A stretch of 64,000 nt of DNA, taken from positions 59,116-123,115 of the forward strand of contig JAGXNO010000005.1 of the NCBI GenBank assembly GCA_019894975.1, read 5' to 3'. The translations under genes and the position numbers were made by a program. This document shows positions 46,300 through 55,025 of this stretch, one piece after another (the first letter of the stretch is position 1; every line of letters starts with the position of its first letter). The stretch comes from Promethearchaeota archaeon (GTDB taxonomy: Archaea; Asgardarchaeota; Lokiarchaeia; Sigyniarchaeales; SOKP01). The notes below the pieces were generated by a model, which was not told the origin of the DNA, searched no databases, and was given only the letters and a program-made list of their open reading frames with translations.

Positions 46300-47577
46300 A
46301 TGACAACATTCTGGGCTCCTTTGATCCATATTTATCAGCCACCATCACAAGAGCTTAGTATCTTAAAATTAATAGATAAAGAATGTTACAAACCTTTATT
46401 TACCTTATTTGAAGAATTTGAGGATGTCAAATTTAGCTTAAATATAAGTGGTGTGCTGATTGAGCTATTGTATGAATTTGGCTTATCAGATACTATGGAT
46501 TTATTAAAGAACTTAGTATCTGAAAGTAAAATTGAAATTGTTGGGACTGCTAAATATCATCCTATCCTTCCCTTAATACCTGAAAAAGAAGTACAATATC
46601 AAATCCAGATGAATGAAGAAGTCAATCGAAGAGAATTTGGCAGATGGGAAAGGAAAGGGTTTTTCCCCCCAGAATTGGCTATTTCTGGAAGAGTTGCTAA
46701 ATATATTCGTCAATTAGGATATAAATGGGTTGTTGTGAGTGGTATTGCCTGTCCTGAGGAGTGGTCATATAACAAGATCTATACTTCTCCTAATGGTCTT
46801 CAGTTATTTTTTAGAGATGATATCCTAAGTAATAAAATATCTTTTAAGAATATCTCAGCAAATGAATATGTGAATACTATTAAAGAGATATTTCAACCAA
46901 TAGAAGTTTCAAAGTCAAAGTCTAACATTGAAATTGATAAGTTCATCATAACGGCTATGGATGGGGAGACGTTTGGACATCATATCAAAAATTATGAGAA
47001 AACCTTCTTAAAAAAAGTCTTAGATCAGATTAATAATGAAGAAAATATTCAAACTTTTTTTATTTCAGAATTGGATCAGCACTTTCCATTAAGCAGTAAA
47101 AAAATAATTCCACTTGAATCAAGTTGGAGTACAACTTATGAAGATATTCAGGCAGGGATTCCTTATCCATTATGGAAACATCCTGAAAATAAAATACATA
47201 AATATTATTGGAAACTCATGAAAAGTCTTAATAACCTAATGAATTTAGCTGACAAGATCGATATAAAAACAGACTGGGAGGTTGAAAATTACTATAACAC
47301 TGCTAGATATTTTTATAATCGTGGGATCTATTCTTGTCCTACGTGGTGGTCAAACCCACATAACAAAACGTGGAGTCCAAACCTTATTTATAAGGGAATA
47401 GAATTACTTATGCGAGCGGCCCTTAATGCTCAGATGGCATTGGTATACTATGGAGAATCTGACAGAAGTGATGGATATTATGATTCTATCTCGTTATATC
47501 ATAGTTTACTTTTAATGGAGTTATCAACTATCTCAAAAAAGAATATAAAAAAAATAAATGAGAGCAATAATGAATAA
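46300..47577 (+). CDS. Glycoside hydrolase family 57 protein
   Basis: A 425-residue GH57-type enzyme. Conserved motif 1 is HIYQPP near residue 10, with the active-site His. The nucleophile Glu125 lies in FFPPELAIS and the general acid Asp221 in TAMDGETFGHH. Short GH57 proteins act as amylase, branching enzyme or pullulanase-type enzymes on alpha-glucans, in line with the glycogen synthase-like gene about 10 kb upstream. The absence of a signal peptide indicates a cytoplasmic enzyme. Precise activity cannot be told from the motifs. All catalytic residues are present. Confidence 0.9.
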   Translation: MTTFWAPLIHIYQPPSQELSILKLIDKECYKPLFTLFEEFEDVKFSLNISGVLIELLYEFGLSDTMDLLKNLVSESKIEIVGTAKYHPILPLIPEKEVQYQIQMNEEVNRREFGRWERKGFFPPELAISGRVAKYIRQLGYKWVVVSGIACPEEWSYNKIYTSPNGLQLFFRDDILSNKISFKNISANEYVNTIKEIFQPIEVSKSKSNIEIDKFIITAMDGETFGHHIKNYEKTFLKKVLDQINNEENIQTFFISELDQHFPLSSKKIIPLESSWSTTYEDIQAGIPYPLWKHPENKIHKYYWKLMKSLNNLMNLADKIDIKTDWEVENYYNTARYFYNRGIYSCPTWWSNPHNKTWSPNLIYKGIELLMRAALNAQMALVYYGESDRSDGYYDSISLYHSLLLMELSTISKKNIKKINESNNE

Positions 47578-48092
47578 TGTTATTTATTCACTGTAATTAA
47601 ATCATTTATTATATCACTCCACTGATCTAAATGCCTGACAAACCATGCAACAGAAGTTCTTTTATCCGTTTTTTAAACATTTTTTTTAGCATACTAATTT
47701 CATACTAAAACTTCATGTCTTTAATACTATCTATGTATCTATTCAATTATTCTTTCATAATATTATTTTCCCCACTTTAAAGTTGCATCTCTTTGTGCCA
47801 TAATATTATTTTTGTTTGCCACGTTCGAGGTTGAAATTGAGTAATTGGAAAAAAATCCGTTTTTAAATTAATGCAAGACATCGGAACACGGTCAGGTTTC
47901 TCGAAGTGAAAAGCTCTTCTAACCCTCTCCTTACAATTCATAAAATCTCAATTGATTTTAATTATTAATTAAAGTTAAAAATATAAACATAAATTATTTA
48001 ATACCTAGTTTATATATTAAACCAAATATAATTTTAACATAGATTTGAACTATAGTTCAGTGATAATTAAATTTTAATGCAACTGATAAAAA
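47578..48092. other. Long intergenic region with possible gene remnant
   Basis: 515 bases. The minus strand at 47580-47669 reads, without an initiator, TSVAWFVRHLDQWSDIINDL up to a TAA at 47580; one extra A in the run at 47669-47674 would connect it to an ATG at 47692, so it may be a decayed small gene. Two copies of cataatattatttt (47756-47769 and 47799-47812) lie 43 bases apart but are AT-rich and may be chance. The right end (48000-48092) is AT-rich promoter-like DNA for the next gene. No tRNA seen. Confidence 0.4.
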
Positions 48093-49169
48093 ATGTCTCG
48101 AGAAAACACAAAAAAAATTAAATACTGTGTATATTGTGGTGTTGACGTCGCAAAAAATAAAACTTATTGCCCAAACTGTGGTAAATTAGTTGTAAAACTA
48201 AAAGAAGGTGAACAACAAGCAAAACAACATATTACTCCTAAACCTGATACCATGAAAAAGGTCGATATATCACGAAAATGCCCTGGTTGTGGGTCAGTTA
48301 TCACCTCAACAATCTTAGATCAATGTCCTATATGTAACGCAGCTTTAGAAAAAATTCCAGAGGCTCAAAAAGTTGCAATCAAAAAAAAACCTGCATTTAT
48401 ATTTACAAATAAAAAATTGCGGCCTGAACAAAACTTTATCCTTAAAAAGGATGAATGGAATTTAAAGGAAGGTATAAATGTCTTCAGTACATGTGTGTAT
48501 ATTTATATAATATCCTTTTTTCTTATCTATTTCTTTTTAGTTTTTCAAGGAGACGGTGATTCTATTGACCAAACGATTCAAATGTTTATAATAAGCCAAA
48601 TTCCTGAAGTTTTAATTGCTATCTATCCCATATATTATGTAATATCTAAGAATCACAGTTATACTAAACTAGGATTTGAAAGGGATCCTAAGAAGGTTCT
48701 TAAAGCGGTGGTTATTGGTTTAGTAGGGGCTTTTAGTTTATTATTATTAAACCTTCTTTATAATACTTTGATAAGCTCTTTAGCAGACATAGGATTAGAT
48801 TTTTTTGGTATGGAAGTAGATTTAATTTTACAAAACCAGGTTATACAAAATGCTGATCTCATCTGGGTAATTTTACTTGTAATTTTAATCGCTCTTGGAG
48901 CAGCTTCACTTGAAATTGTGTACCGAGGCGTTTTGCATAATGCATTGAAACAGAGATTTCGTAATGAAATTTATGTAATTCTTATAGTTGCATTAGTTTA
49001 TTCGGTTTTCATGGTGTTGATTTATCCAAATCCAACATTCTTTCTCTTGAATTTCTTGGGATTTGTAATTTTAGGAATAATATGGGAGGTATCTAATGGT
49101 AATATTTATAGCACCCTAATAGCGAGTGTTTTGTATAGCATTCTGCCGATTATTCTAATCCTTTTTTAA
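48093..49169 (+). CDS. Zinc-ribbon, CPBP-like membrane protein with degenerate glutamate motif
   Basis: A 358-residue protein. The N-terminus has two zinc ribbons: CVYCGVD with YCPNCGKL, and CPGCGSV with CPICNAA. From about residue 130 there are about eight hydrophobic segments of the CPBP (Rce1/CAAX protease-like) family. The active-site motif is normally EExxxR, but here it is LEIVYR (273-278), with the first Glu replaced by Leu, so an active protease is doubtful. It may serve as a membrane-bound, zinc-regulated chaperone or receptor. The second CPBP gene at 57090 keeps the full motif. Confidence 0.78.
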   Translation: MSRENTKKIKYCVYCGVDVAKNKTYCPNCGKLVVKLKEGEQQAKQHITPKPDTMKKVDISRKCPGCGSVITSTILDQCPICNAALEKIPEAQKVAIKKKPAFIFTNKKLRPEQNFILKKDEWNLKEGINVFSTCVYIYIISFFLIYFFLVFQGDGDSIDQTIQMFIISQIPEVLIAIYPIYYVISKNHSYTKLGFERDPKKVLKAVVIGLVGAFSLLLLNLLYNTLISSLADIGLDFFGMEVDLILQNQVIQNADLIWVILLVILIALGAASLEIVYRGVLHNALKQRFRNEIYVILIVALVYSVFMVLIYPNPTFFLLNFLGFVILGIIWEVSNGNIYSTLIASVLYSILPIILILF

Positions 49170-49297
49170 TCTAAATCTTACATTTCCTTCTTAATATAAA
49201 ATTTTAAATTATTGAAAAATCAATAATCTCTAGTATATTTTTTAATTACTACATTTATTTTAATACGGGAAATGTAGGTTAAGTAGGAGTAAGAAGA

Positions 49298-50008
49298 TTG
49301 AGTAAAACATTTTATAGAAATAAGGGTTCTAAAGATAATCTGGTCCTCAGTATTGCTGGTGTTCATGGGATTGGTAAAACAACTGTCTTCAATCTTCTTA
49401 AGAAAATACTAAAGGATAATAATAAGTTTAAATTTTTTCCCGAACGATATGTAAAAAAACCCCCCTTTCCATTTGGATCTTCTGATAAACAGATTGGTTT
49501 TCGAAGTGAAATTCATTTTCTTCAACAACTCATTAAGAGAAATCAAAATATTGTAAATTTTGATAATAATTACAACGGAAGAATAATAATATTAGATAGA
49601 ACACCTTTATGTGTTTTAGTTTATTCTAAGAGTTTAAATTTAAAAGAGAAAGATTTTGCTCTAATTTTAGACACATATAATTCTATTAAATGGAAGGAGG
49701 ATTATATTATCTATTTAACTGCCGAAGCAGATACTATATTAAAGAGAATAACACAAAGAGGTTCACTCGATAAAATGAGAAAAGAGTGGAATGAAGATGA
49801 TAAAAACTATCTACTCACCATTGTATCTTATTATAAACAATTCTTATCAACCAAGACCAAAATTTTTCCAATAAACACCAATGATCTGACTTCGGATGAG
49901 GTAGTTATTGAAATTAAAAACATTATTACGAATTTATCAGATTATACTTTCGAAAAACTAGAGCAATCTTCCACTACTCAAATGAATCTAGATGAGTATC
50001 TAAAATAG
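49298..50008 (+). CDS. P-loop nucleotide/nucleoside kinase-like protein
   Basis: A 236-residue P-loop protein. The Walker A motif is AGVHGIGKTT (residues about 20-29). IILDRTPLCVLVYSK near 105 has the DR motif of deoxynucleoside and thymidylate kinases, and ITQRGSLDKMRKEW near 150 resembles their arginine-rich lid. A nucleoside or nucleotide kinase role is likely; the substrate is not clear. It uses a TTG start, preceded by gtaggagtaagaag. The C-terminal 35 residues are a polar extension. Confidence 0.7.
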   Translation: MSKTFYRNKGSKDNLVLSIAGVHGIGKTTVFNLLKKILKDNNKFKFFPERYVKKPPFPFGSSDKQIGFRSEIHFLQQLIKRNQNIVNFDNNYNGRIIILDRTPLCVLVYSKSLNLKEKDFALILDTYNSIKWKEDYIIYLTAEADTILKRITQRGSLDKMRKEWNEDDKNYLLTIVSYYKQFLSTKTKIFPINTNDLTSDEVVIEIKNIITNLSDYTFEKLEQSSTTQMNLDEYLK

Positions 50009-50105
50009 AATAAAGAAAAAATATATTAAAATAGTCTTTCTATTTATTATTAAATCTTAAAATAAAATCTTGTTTAAATCAAATTATCTTATAGAGGATT
50101 AACAT

Positions 50106-51068
50106 ATGTCGATGATTACTGATGATATCAGAGTAAAAATTATGTATGTATTAAAAGATGAAGAGGATAAAACTGATTTAGAAAATTTAGCAGTCTTATC
50201 TCGAGTAGGCATGAAAGAAGCGACAGCCACTTCTTCAGATTTAGATGCAGATGCAACATCCGCGTCTAGTACAGCTTTGATTGATTTAGGATTAAGATTA
50301 AATCAGGCTACAGATCATGGAGCGTTAACCGAAATAATTTTACATAATTCATCTGGGTATTGTATATTAGTTGCTATCAATGATGAATATATCGTATTTG
50401 GTGGATTAAGAGCTGTTGTTCGAATAGGATTTTATTTAGGGTATTTACGAGAATTGGCAAGAAAGCTAAATAGATTAATTTCTGGGGATCAAGAAACAGA
50501 AATGATGCTTTCTTTAGAGACGTCAGAACTGGAGAAAATTGAGAGACAAAAAATGGAGGAAGAGGCTGCAACCATAAAAAAACCTTCAGTTGAACAAGAT
50601 AAGGCAGCCCTAGATGATTTATTAGGATTCTTGGATGACTGGGAAAAACAAGGAGAATCTTTTGAAGAACTAGAATCCGAGGTAGAGAGTAATGTTGTTT
50701 CTATTCCTAAATCCATCGGACTTAGCATTGAACATGAAGTGAAAGAAACAGTAGATATTGCTCCTCCTCAAGCAGAAGAAAGTACCTCTGTTAAATCTCA
50801 AACACAATTTAAAGTTTATGATGATGAGGTTCCTCCTATTGCATTAGATGATTACACTCCAATGGAAATTGAGGATGAAATAACTTCTGATCAAAGTTCA
50901 CAAATAGAAGAACAACCTGAATTACCCTCCTTAGAAGAATTGGCTCCACCTGATTTTGATATAGAAACTTCTGCTTCTGAATACGATACGGAATATGTCC
51001 TGGAGAAGGAGTCCAGCACTTTAGGAAGTGTACTTAAGGATCTAGGCTGGGATCAGGAAGAAGATTAA
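50106..51068 (+). CDS. Roadblock/LC7-domain protein with long acidic tail
   Basis: A 320-residue protein. Residues about 20-115 fit the roadblock fold: a helix with VGMKEATATSSDLDADATSA, a strand region ending in GYCILVAINDEYIVFGGL, and a long C-terminal helix (LGYLRELARKLNRLI). The rest (about 135-320) is disordered, rich in Glu, Asp, Ser and Pro, with a hydrophobic C-terminal motif (TLGSVLKDLGWDQEED) that could bind a partner. Roadblock proteins regulate Ras-like and MglA/Rag GTPases. The Asgard context and the Rag-like GTPase at 9-10 kb make a GTPase partner plausible. The gene is monocistronic. Confidence 0.8.
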   Translation: MSMITDDIRVKIMYVLKDEEDKTDLENLAVLSRVGMKEATATSSDLDADATSASSTALIDLGLRLNQATDHGALTEIILHNSSGYCILVAINDEYIVFGGLRAVVRIGFYLGYLRELARKLNRLISGDQETEMMLSLETSELEKIERQKMEEEAATIKKPSVEQDKAALDDLLGFLDDWEKQGESFEELESEVESNVVSIPKSIGLSIEHEVKETVDIAPPQAEESTSVKSQTQFKVYDDEVPPIALDDYTPMEIEDEITSDQSSQIEEQPELPSLEELAPPDFDIETSASEYDTEYVLEKESSTLGSVLKDLGWDQEED

Positions 51069-51214
51069 ATAGGTTATTATTAAAAAATTAGAAAAACCGT
51101 ATTAGCCTAAGTTCTATATCTCAAAATAAATTTTACTTCTACCAATTTTATAAATGCATTTTGGGGCAAAATCAATAAAATACTAAATCAATGATTTACT
51201 ACATTCAATTATAA

Positions 51215-52573
51215 ATGATTTTTGACAAAATTTTACAAATCTATGATAAATATTATATCTGTTCTCATTGTTTAGGTCGGATGTTTTCCCTACTTGCTTC
51301 ACAAACAACAAATCAGAAGAGGGGAGAGTCCTTATTACTTTCGTTAACTATGGAAAATCATAGAGCATTTTTATCAAACAATAATCAAGAACAAGAAACA
51401 TCAATTATCAATTTAAAATTATTAGCAGAGAAGGCAAAATTTTTACCTGCTCAAAGTGTTTTAAAAATTGAAGGAATAGAATTTAAGATAGCTAATATTG
51501 ACCAACCTTGCTATTTATGTAATAATATATTTTTAGATATTGAACCCTATGGAAAAGAAGGTGTTGCTTTCCTTGCAGAAATTGAATTCAATAATTTTCT
51601 AATTGGTTCAACCCCAGAATCTCAAATAATAAACCGGGAAGATAGGTTTAAATCAGAATTTGGATTAATAGAAGCTGAATCTTTCAAAAGCCATTTTAAT
51701 CGCGTAGTGGGTAAATCATTAACTTATAAGCTTAATAAACCTCCTGAATTCAATAATCCTGACTTGTTAATAATTTACCACATTGGTTATGACTCATTTA
51801 ATATCAAGCTCACAATAAAATCTCTGTTTATCTTCGGGAGATACAATAAATTAATGAGAGGAATCCCCCAAACTCATTGGTACTGCCAAAAATGCATGGG
51901 AAAAGGATGTGAATTATGTAATTTTACGGGAAAACAATATTTAATAAGTGTGGAAGAACTAGTTAATCCAGAATTTATGAAAGAATCTCATGCTACGGAT
52001 TCTAAATTTCATGGTGCAGGAAGAGAAGACATAGATGTGAGGATGCTCGGACGAGGGAGACCATTCATCCTCGAATTAAGAAATCCTAAAATTCGTAAAT
52101 TAGATTTATTAAAGATAGAAAGCAAAACTAATAAAGGAAATAAGAAGAGAGTTAGGATTCAGAATCTCAGATATAGCAATAAAAAAGAGGTGATTAACCT
52201 TAAATCCGAAGCAAAGAATACTAGAAAAGTCTATAAGTCATTAGTACTGTCTGATGGTAAGCTATCCAAAGAAGAATTTAACGTAAAATTACGTGAGTTA
52301 AAATCTAGCATTGAGGATCAAGAAATACACCAAAGAACCCCGAATAGGGTTTCACATCGTCGTGCTGACAAAATTAGAGGAAAATTGGTTTATAAAATAG
52401 ACGGTAAGTATGTTAAACCCAATTTATTTGAATTTAAAATCCAAACTCAAGGAGGAACCTATATAAAGGAACTAATTAACGGTGATAATGGAAGAACTTC
52501 TCCCTCTTTTTCAGAGGTTTTTAAAATGCCTCTATTGTGTAAAGAATTAGATGTTTTAGAAATCTTAATCTAA
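51215..52573 (+). CDS. pus10: tRNA pseudouridine synthase Pus10
   Basis: Modifies U54/U55 in the T-arm of archaeal tRNAs. The N-terminal region has CSHCLGRM near residue 18 and CYLCNNIF near 100 (zinc site). The catalytic Asp lies in GREDIDVRMLGRGRPF near 270. The C-terminus TQGGTYIKELINGDNGRTSP is the family's closing motif. The length of 452 residues is normal for archaeal Pus10. It is the first gene of the information-processing cluster and is followed by L21e after 114 bases. Confidence 0.95.
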   Translation: MIFDKILQIYDKYYICSHCLGRMFSLLASQTTNQKRGESLLLSLTMENHRAFLSNNNQEQETSIINLKLLAEKAKFLPAQSVLKIEGIEFKIANIDQPCYLCNNIFLDIEPYGKEGVAFLAEIEFNNFLIGSTPESQIINREDRFKSEFGLIEAESFKSHFNRVVGKSLTYKLNKPPEFNNPDLLIIYHIGYDSFNIKLTIKSLFIFGRYNKLMRGIPQTHWYCQKCMGKGCELCNFTGKQYLISVEELVNPEFMKESHATDSKFHGAGREDIDVRMLGRGRPFILELRNPKIRKLDLLKIESKTNKGNKKRVRIQNLRYSNKKEVINLKSEAKNTRKVYKSLVLSDGKLSKEEFNVKLRELKSSIEDQEIHQRTPNRVSHRRADKIRGKLVYKIDGKYVKPNLFEFKIQTQGGTYIKELINGDNGRTSPSFSEVFKMPLLCKELDVLEILI

Positions 52574-52687
52574 AGTTGATAGAAATTAATTCAATTCCAT
52601 AAAATCAAAAAATAAATAAACTATTATACATATTTCTACTAAATAAATTGATTTATATTCATAGTACCAATTAAAAACACGAGCTGG

Positions 52688-52999
52688 TTGACTATCGTAA
52701 AACACCGCGGTTATAGAAAAAAAACTAGACAGAAACACAGGAAAAATGTTCGCGATAGAGGCTTAGGTTCAATCGAGAAATATTTAATTGATTATGATGT
52801 CAATGATAAGGTAGATATTATAACTGATCCCTCACAACATAAACGAGGGATGCCAAATCGTAGATATCACGGGCGCACGGGTACAGTTACAGGCCAAAGG
52901 GGCCGTTGTTATTTAGTAGAGGTAAAATTAGGAAATTCAACCAAGACTCTTATAGTTGGTAAAGAACACCTTAGATTAAATCCTGTTTCTGTAAAATAA
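52688..52999 (+). CDS. rpl21e: Large ribosomal subunit protein L21e
   Basis: An archaeal/eukaryotic ribosomal protein of 103 residues. The basic N-terminus HRGYRKKTRQKHRKN and the segment GMPNRRYHGRTGTVTGQRGR are characteristic of L21e. Translation starts at TTG in the gagctggTTG context; there is no in-frame ATG upstream. It lies immediately upstream of rpoF, the conserved archaeal order. Confidence 0.95.
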   Translation: MTIVKHRGYRKKTRQKHRKNVRDRGLGSIEKYLIDYDVNDKVDIITDPSQHKRGMPNRRYHGRTGTVTGQRGRCYLVEVKLGNSTKTLIVGKEHLRLNPVSVK

Positions 53000-53018
53000 A
53001 ATAGAAATCAATATAGGA

Positions 53019-53390
53019 ATGATTATGTCTGGAAGAAAAAAAGACGAAAGAGCGGTTTCAATCCCTGAAGTGAAAGAAATAATGGAATATGTAAAGGAAC
53101 AAATGGAAGAAATCGATAAAGAGGAGGGAATGTCGCATTTTCAAGAAATTACATATAATTATGTGAATCGATTTGCGAAAACAGATGTTAAAAAAGCAAA
53201 AAAAATCACAGACTTTCTACAAAAGAAATACGAGATTGAAGAAATTTACGCGATTAATATCGTAAATATTGATCCACAAACAGTTCCAGAGCTTCGTATA
53301 ATATTAGAAAAATCATTTACTGGCAAAACCTTCAATGATAAGCAACTTGAAATTATCATCCAAGAAATAGAAGAAATTAAATCCTCTTAG
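53019..53390 (+). CDS. rpo4: DNA-directed RNA polymerase subunit Rpo4/RpoF (Rpb4-like)
   Basis: The archaeal homologue of eukaryotic Rpb4, part of the Rpo4/7 stalk on RNA polymerase. The 123-residue product has the typical acidic helical start (SIPEVKEIMEYVKEQM) and the HRDC-like end (VNIDPQTVPELRIILE). An RBS-like atagg precedes the first ATG; a second in-frame ATG two codons on (MSGRKK) is as likely to be the true start. It lies between L21e and the DUF655 gene, an order kept in many archaea. Confidence 0.94.
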   Translation: MIMSGRKKDERAVSIPEVKEIMEYVKEQMEEIDKEEGMSHFQEITYNYVNRFAKTDVKKAKKITDFLQKKYEIEEIYAINIVNIDPQTVPELRIILEKSFTGKTFNDKQLEIIIQEIEEIKSS

Positions 53391-53430
53391 TTTTGATCGA
53401 AGAATTTATAAATCTATGTTGTTTTAAGTC

Positions 53431-53454
53431 TAATGAGCACTCCAACTCATTAGG
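53431..53454. promoter_or_regulatory. Perfect 8-base-pair hairpin upstream of DUF655
   Basis: The arms ctaatgag and ctcattag enclose an 8-base loop (cactccaa), in otherwise AT-rich DNA, 41 bases after the rpo4 stop and 67 bases before the DUF655 ATG. It may be a processing site between rpo4 and DUF655 or an RNA switch. Confidence 0.4.
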
Positions 53455-53520
53455 TAGTTTATAAAAATAAAATTTTTGAAATGTATTTCGGAAAAGTAAA
53501 AATTAGAGTTATTAGTAATA

Positions 53521-54162
53521 ATGGAAAGAAGAGATCGATACAGAGGTCCTCCTCGGAGAAGAGGTTATCAAAGTGGTCCCAAAAAGAAAAAGCAATTTAT
53601 AAAAAAATTTCGGGAAATTGTAGTCTTAGATCTTCTTTTCCATGGCCATCCCGAAGAAGATAGACCCAGTTGGTCAAAATCTCCGCTAGCCCAGGTTCTT
53701 ACCTTTCCGGATTTTGTTCTTTATGAAGTTAAAATGAACAAAAATTCTTCTATTCGAGTCCAAGAGAAAAAAACTTATGAGGAATTTATAAACGAACACG
53801 AATTAGGAGAAGTCGTGAAGAAGATTGATTTTAATGACTTAACTAGCACGTCAAAAGCTTTAATTCAACCAATTCTGGAAAAAGAAGTTTTAGACTTCGA
53901 GGAGGAATTTATCAACTTCTTTAATAACTCTCCCTCAATTACCCCTCGGATGCATGCTTTAAAATTATTGCCCGGAATAGGCCAAAAACATATGTGGGAG
54001 ATTCTTGAAGCAAGAGATCGGCAAAAATTTGTAACATTTCAAGACATTGCGGATAGAACAAGCATTTCAAACCCCGCAAAACTTATTGCTCAAAGAGTTA
54101 TTAAAGAACTCCAACGAGATGTAAAATATTACCTTTTCAGTAAAACTCAAAAATATGAATAA
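53521..54162 (+). CDS. DUF655 protein, probable nucleic-acid-binding
   Basis: A 213-residue protein of the archaeal DUF655 family. The N-terminus is arginine-rich and low complexity (MERRDRYRGPPRRRGYQ), followed by an OB-like beta region (FPDFVLYEVKMNKNSSI) and a C-terminal helix-hairpin-helix motif (LKLLPGIGQKHMWEILEAR). The family sits next to rpo4 and rsmA in many archaeal genomes and is thought to act in RNA metabolism, though its function is not established. An overlapping frame at 53481-53663 is a shadow. It ends five bases before rsmA. Confidence 0.88.
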   Translation: MERRDRYRGPPRRRGYQSGPKKKKQFIKKFREIVVLDLLFHGHPEEDRPSWSKSPLAQVLTFPDFVLYEVKMNKNSSIRVQEKKTYEEFINEHELGEVVKKIDFNDLTSTSKALIQPILEKEVLDFEEEFINFFNNSPSITPRMHALKLLPGIGQKHMWEILEARDRQKFVTFQDIADRTSISNPAKLIAQRVIKELQRDVKYYLFSKTQKYE

Positions 54163-54167
54163 ATAAG

Positions 54168-55004
54168 ATGGATTTTAAAGCTCTGCAACGAATATTTAAT
54201 CAATTGGATTTCAAACCAAAAAAACATCTTGGTCAAAATTTTATAATTGATACAAATATTATACACAAAATTATTAACTTATCCGACATTTCCCGCGAGG
54301 ACGTTGTCTTAGAAATCGGACCAGGATTCGGTAGTCTTACAGATTTATTAGTAGAAAAAGCCAAGAAAGTATATGCCGTTGAAGTTGATCCTGTTCTTAG
54401 CAAATATCTTGAAGAAAAATACTCAATTCATAATAACATTGAAATTATTCCCGATGATATCTTAAAAGCTGAAATACCTCTTCATACTAAAGTTGTATCT
54501 AATATTCCCTACAAGATAACTGGACCTATTTTAGAAACCATATTTTATAAAAAAAATCCCCCTCAAGGGATATTAACCATTGAAAATAGTATAGCTGTAA
54601 GATTATTTTTGTCACAAAATTACAAAAATTTATCCAGAATTAGTATTGGGTTAAATACTTTTATGAAACCAATATCTAAATATGTAATCCCCCGAGCTAG
54701 TTTTTATCCAATTCCAAAAATAGACCTTGCTCTTATCAAACTTATTCCTAAGGAAAATTTAGATCCTAGTTTGCATGAGCAAGAATCAATAAAATTGTAT
54801 TTAAAGCTCATTGCGGGCATTATGCCATATAAAAATAAAAACATTGTGAATGCTTTACATCTTTTTTTCAAAGTTAACAAGAATAAAACTTTTACCAAAG
54901 AAAAAATCCGAAAATTGTTACAACAAAACAACTTTGAAAATGAGAAATTATTCAATTACAAAATCGATGAATTTGTTGAATTAAGCAAAATTTTTTCAAC
55001 CTGA
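54168..55004 (+). CDS. rsmA: 16S rRNA (adenine-N6,N6)-dimethyltransferase RsmA/KsgA/Dim1
   Basis: Dimethylates two adjacent adenosines in the 3' helix of 16S rRNA during small-subunit maturation. It starts with the family consensus KKHLGQNFIIDTNII, then SAM motif I EIGPGFGSLT near residue 46 and the catalytic motif IV NIPYKITGPI near 116. The length of 278 residues is normal. It is separated from DUF655 by 5 bases and from the hemK2 gene by about 20, so the three are one operon. Confidence 0.96.
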   Translation: MDFKALQRIFNQLDFKPKKHLGQNFIIDTNIIHKIINLSDISREDVVLEIGPGFGSLTDLLVEKAKKVYAVEVDPVLSKYLEEKYSIHNNIEIIPDDILKAEIPLHTKVVSNIPYKITGPILETIFYKKNPPQGILTIENSIAVRLFLSQNYKNLSRISIGLNTFMKPISKYVIPRASFYPIPKIDLALIKLIPKENLDPSLHEQESIKLYLKLIAGIMPYKNKNIVNALHLFFKVNKNKTFTKEKIRKLLQQNNFENEKLFNYKIDEFVELSKIFST

Positions 55005-55025
55005 CCTAACATTACAGAGGTTTCG

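Noticed and set aside
47756..47812. Direct repeat cataatattatttt twice
   Set aside because: Thirteen of fourteen bases are A/T and only two copies occur, so neither an att site nor a CRISPR can be supported.
53481..53663. 60-codon basic frame upstream of and overlapping DUF655
   Set aside because: It is the out-of-frame reading of the arginine-rich DUF655 start; the DUF655 frame matches a known family.
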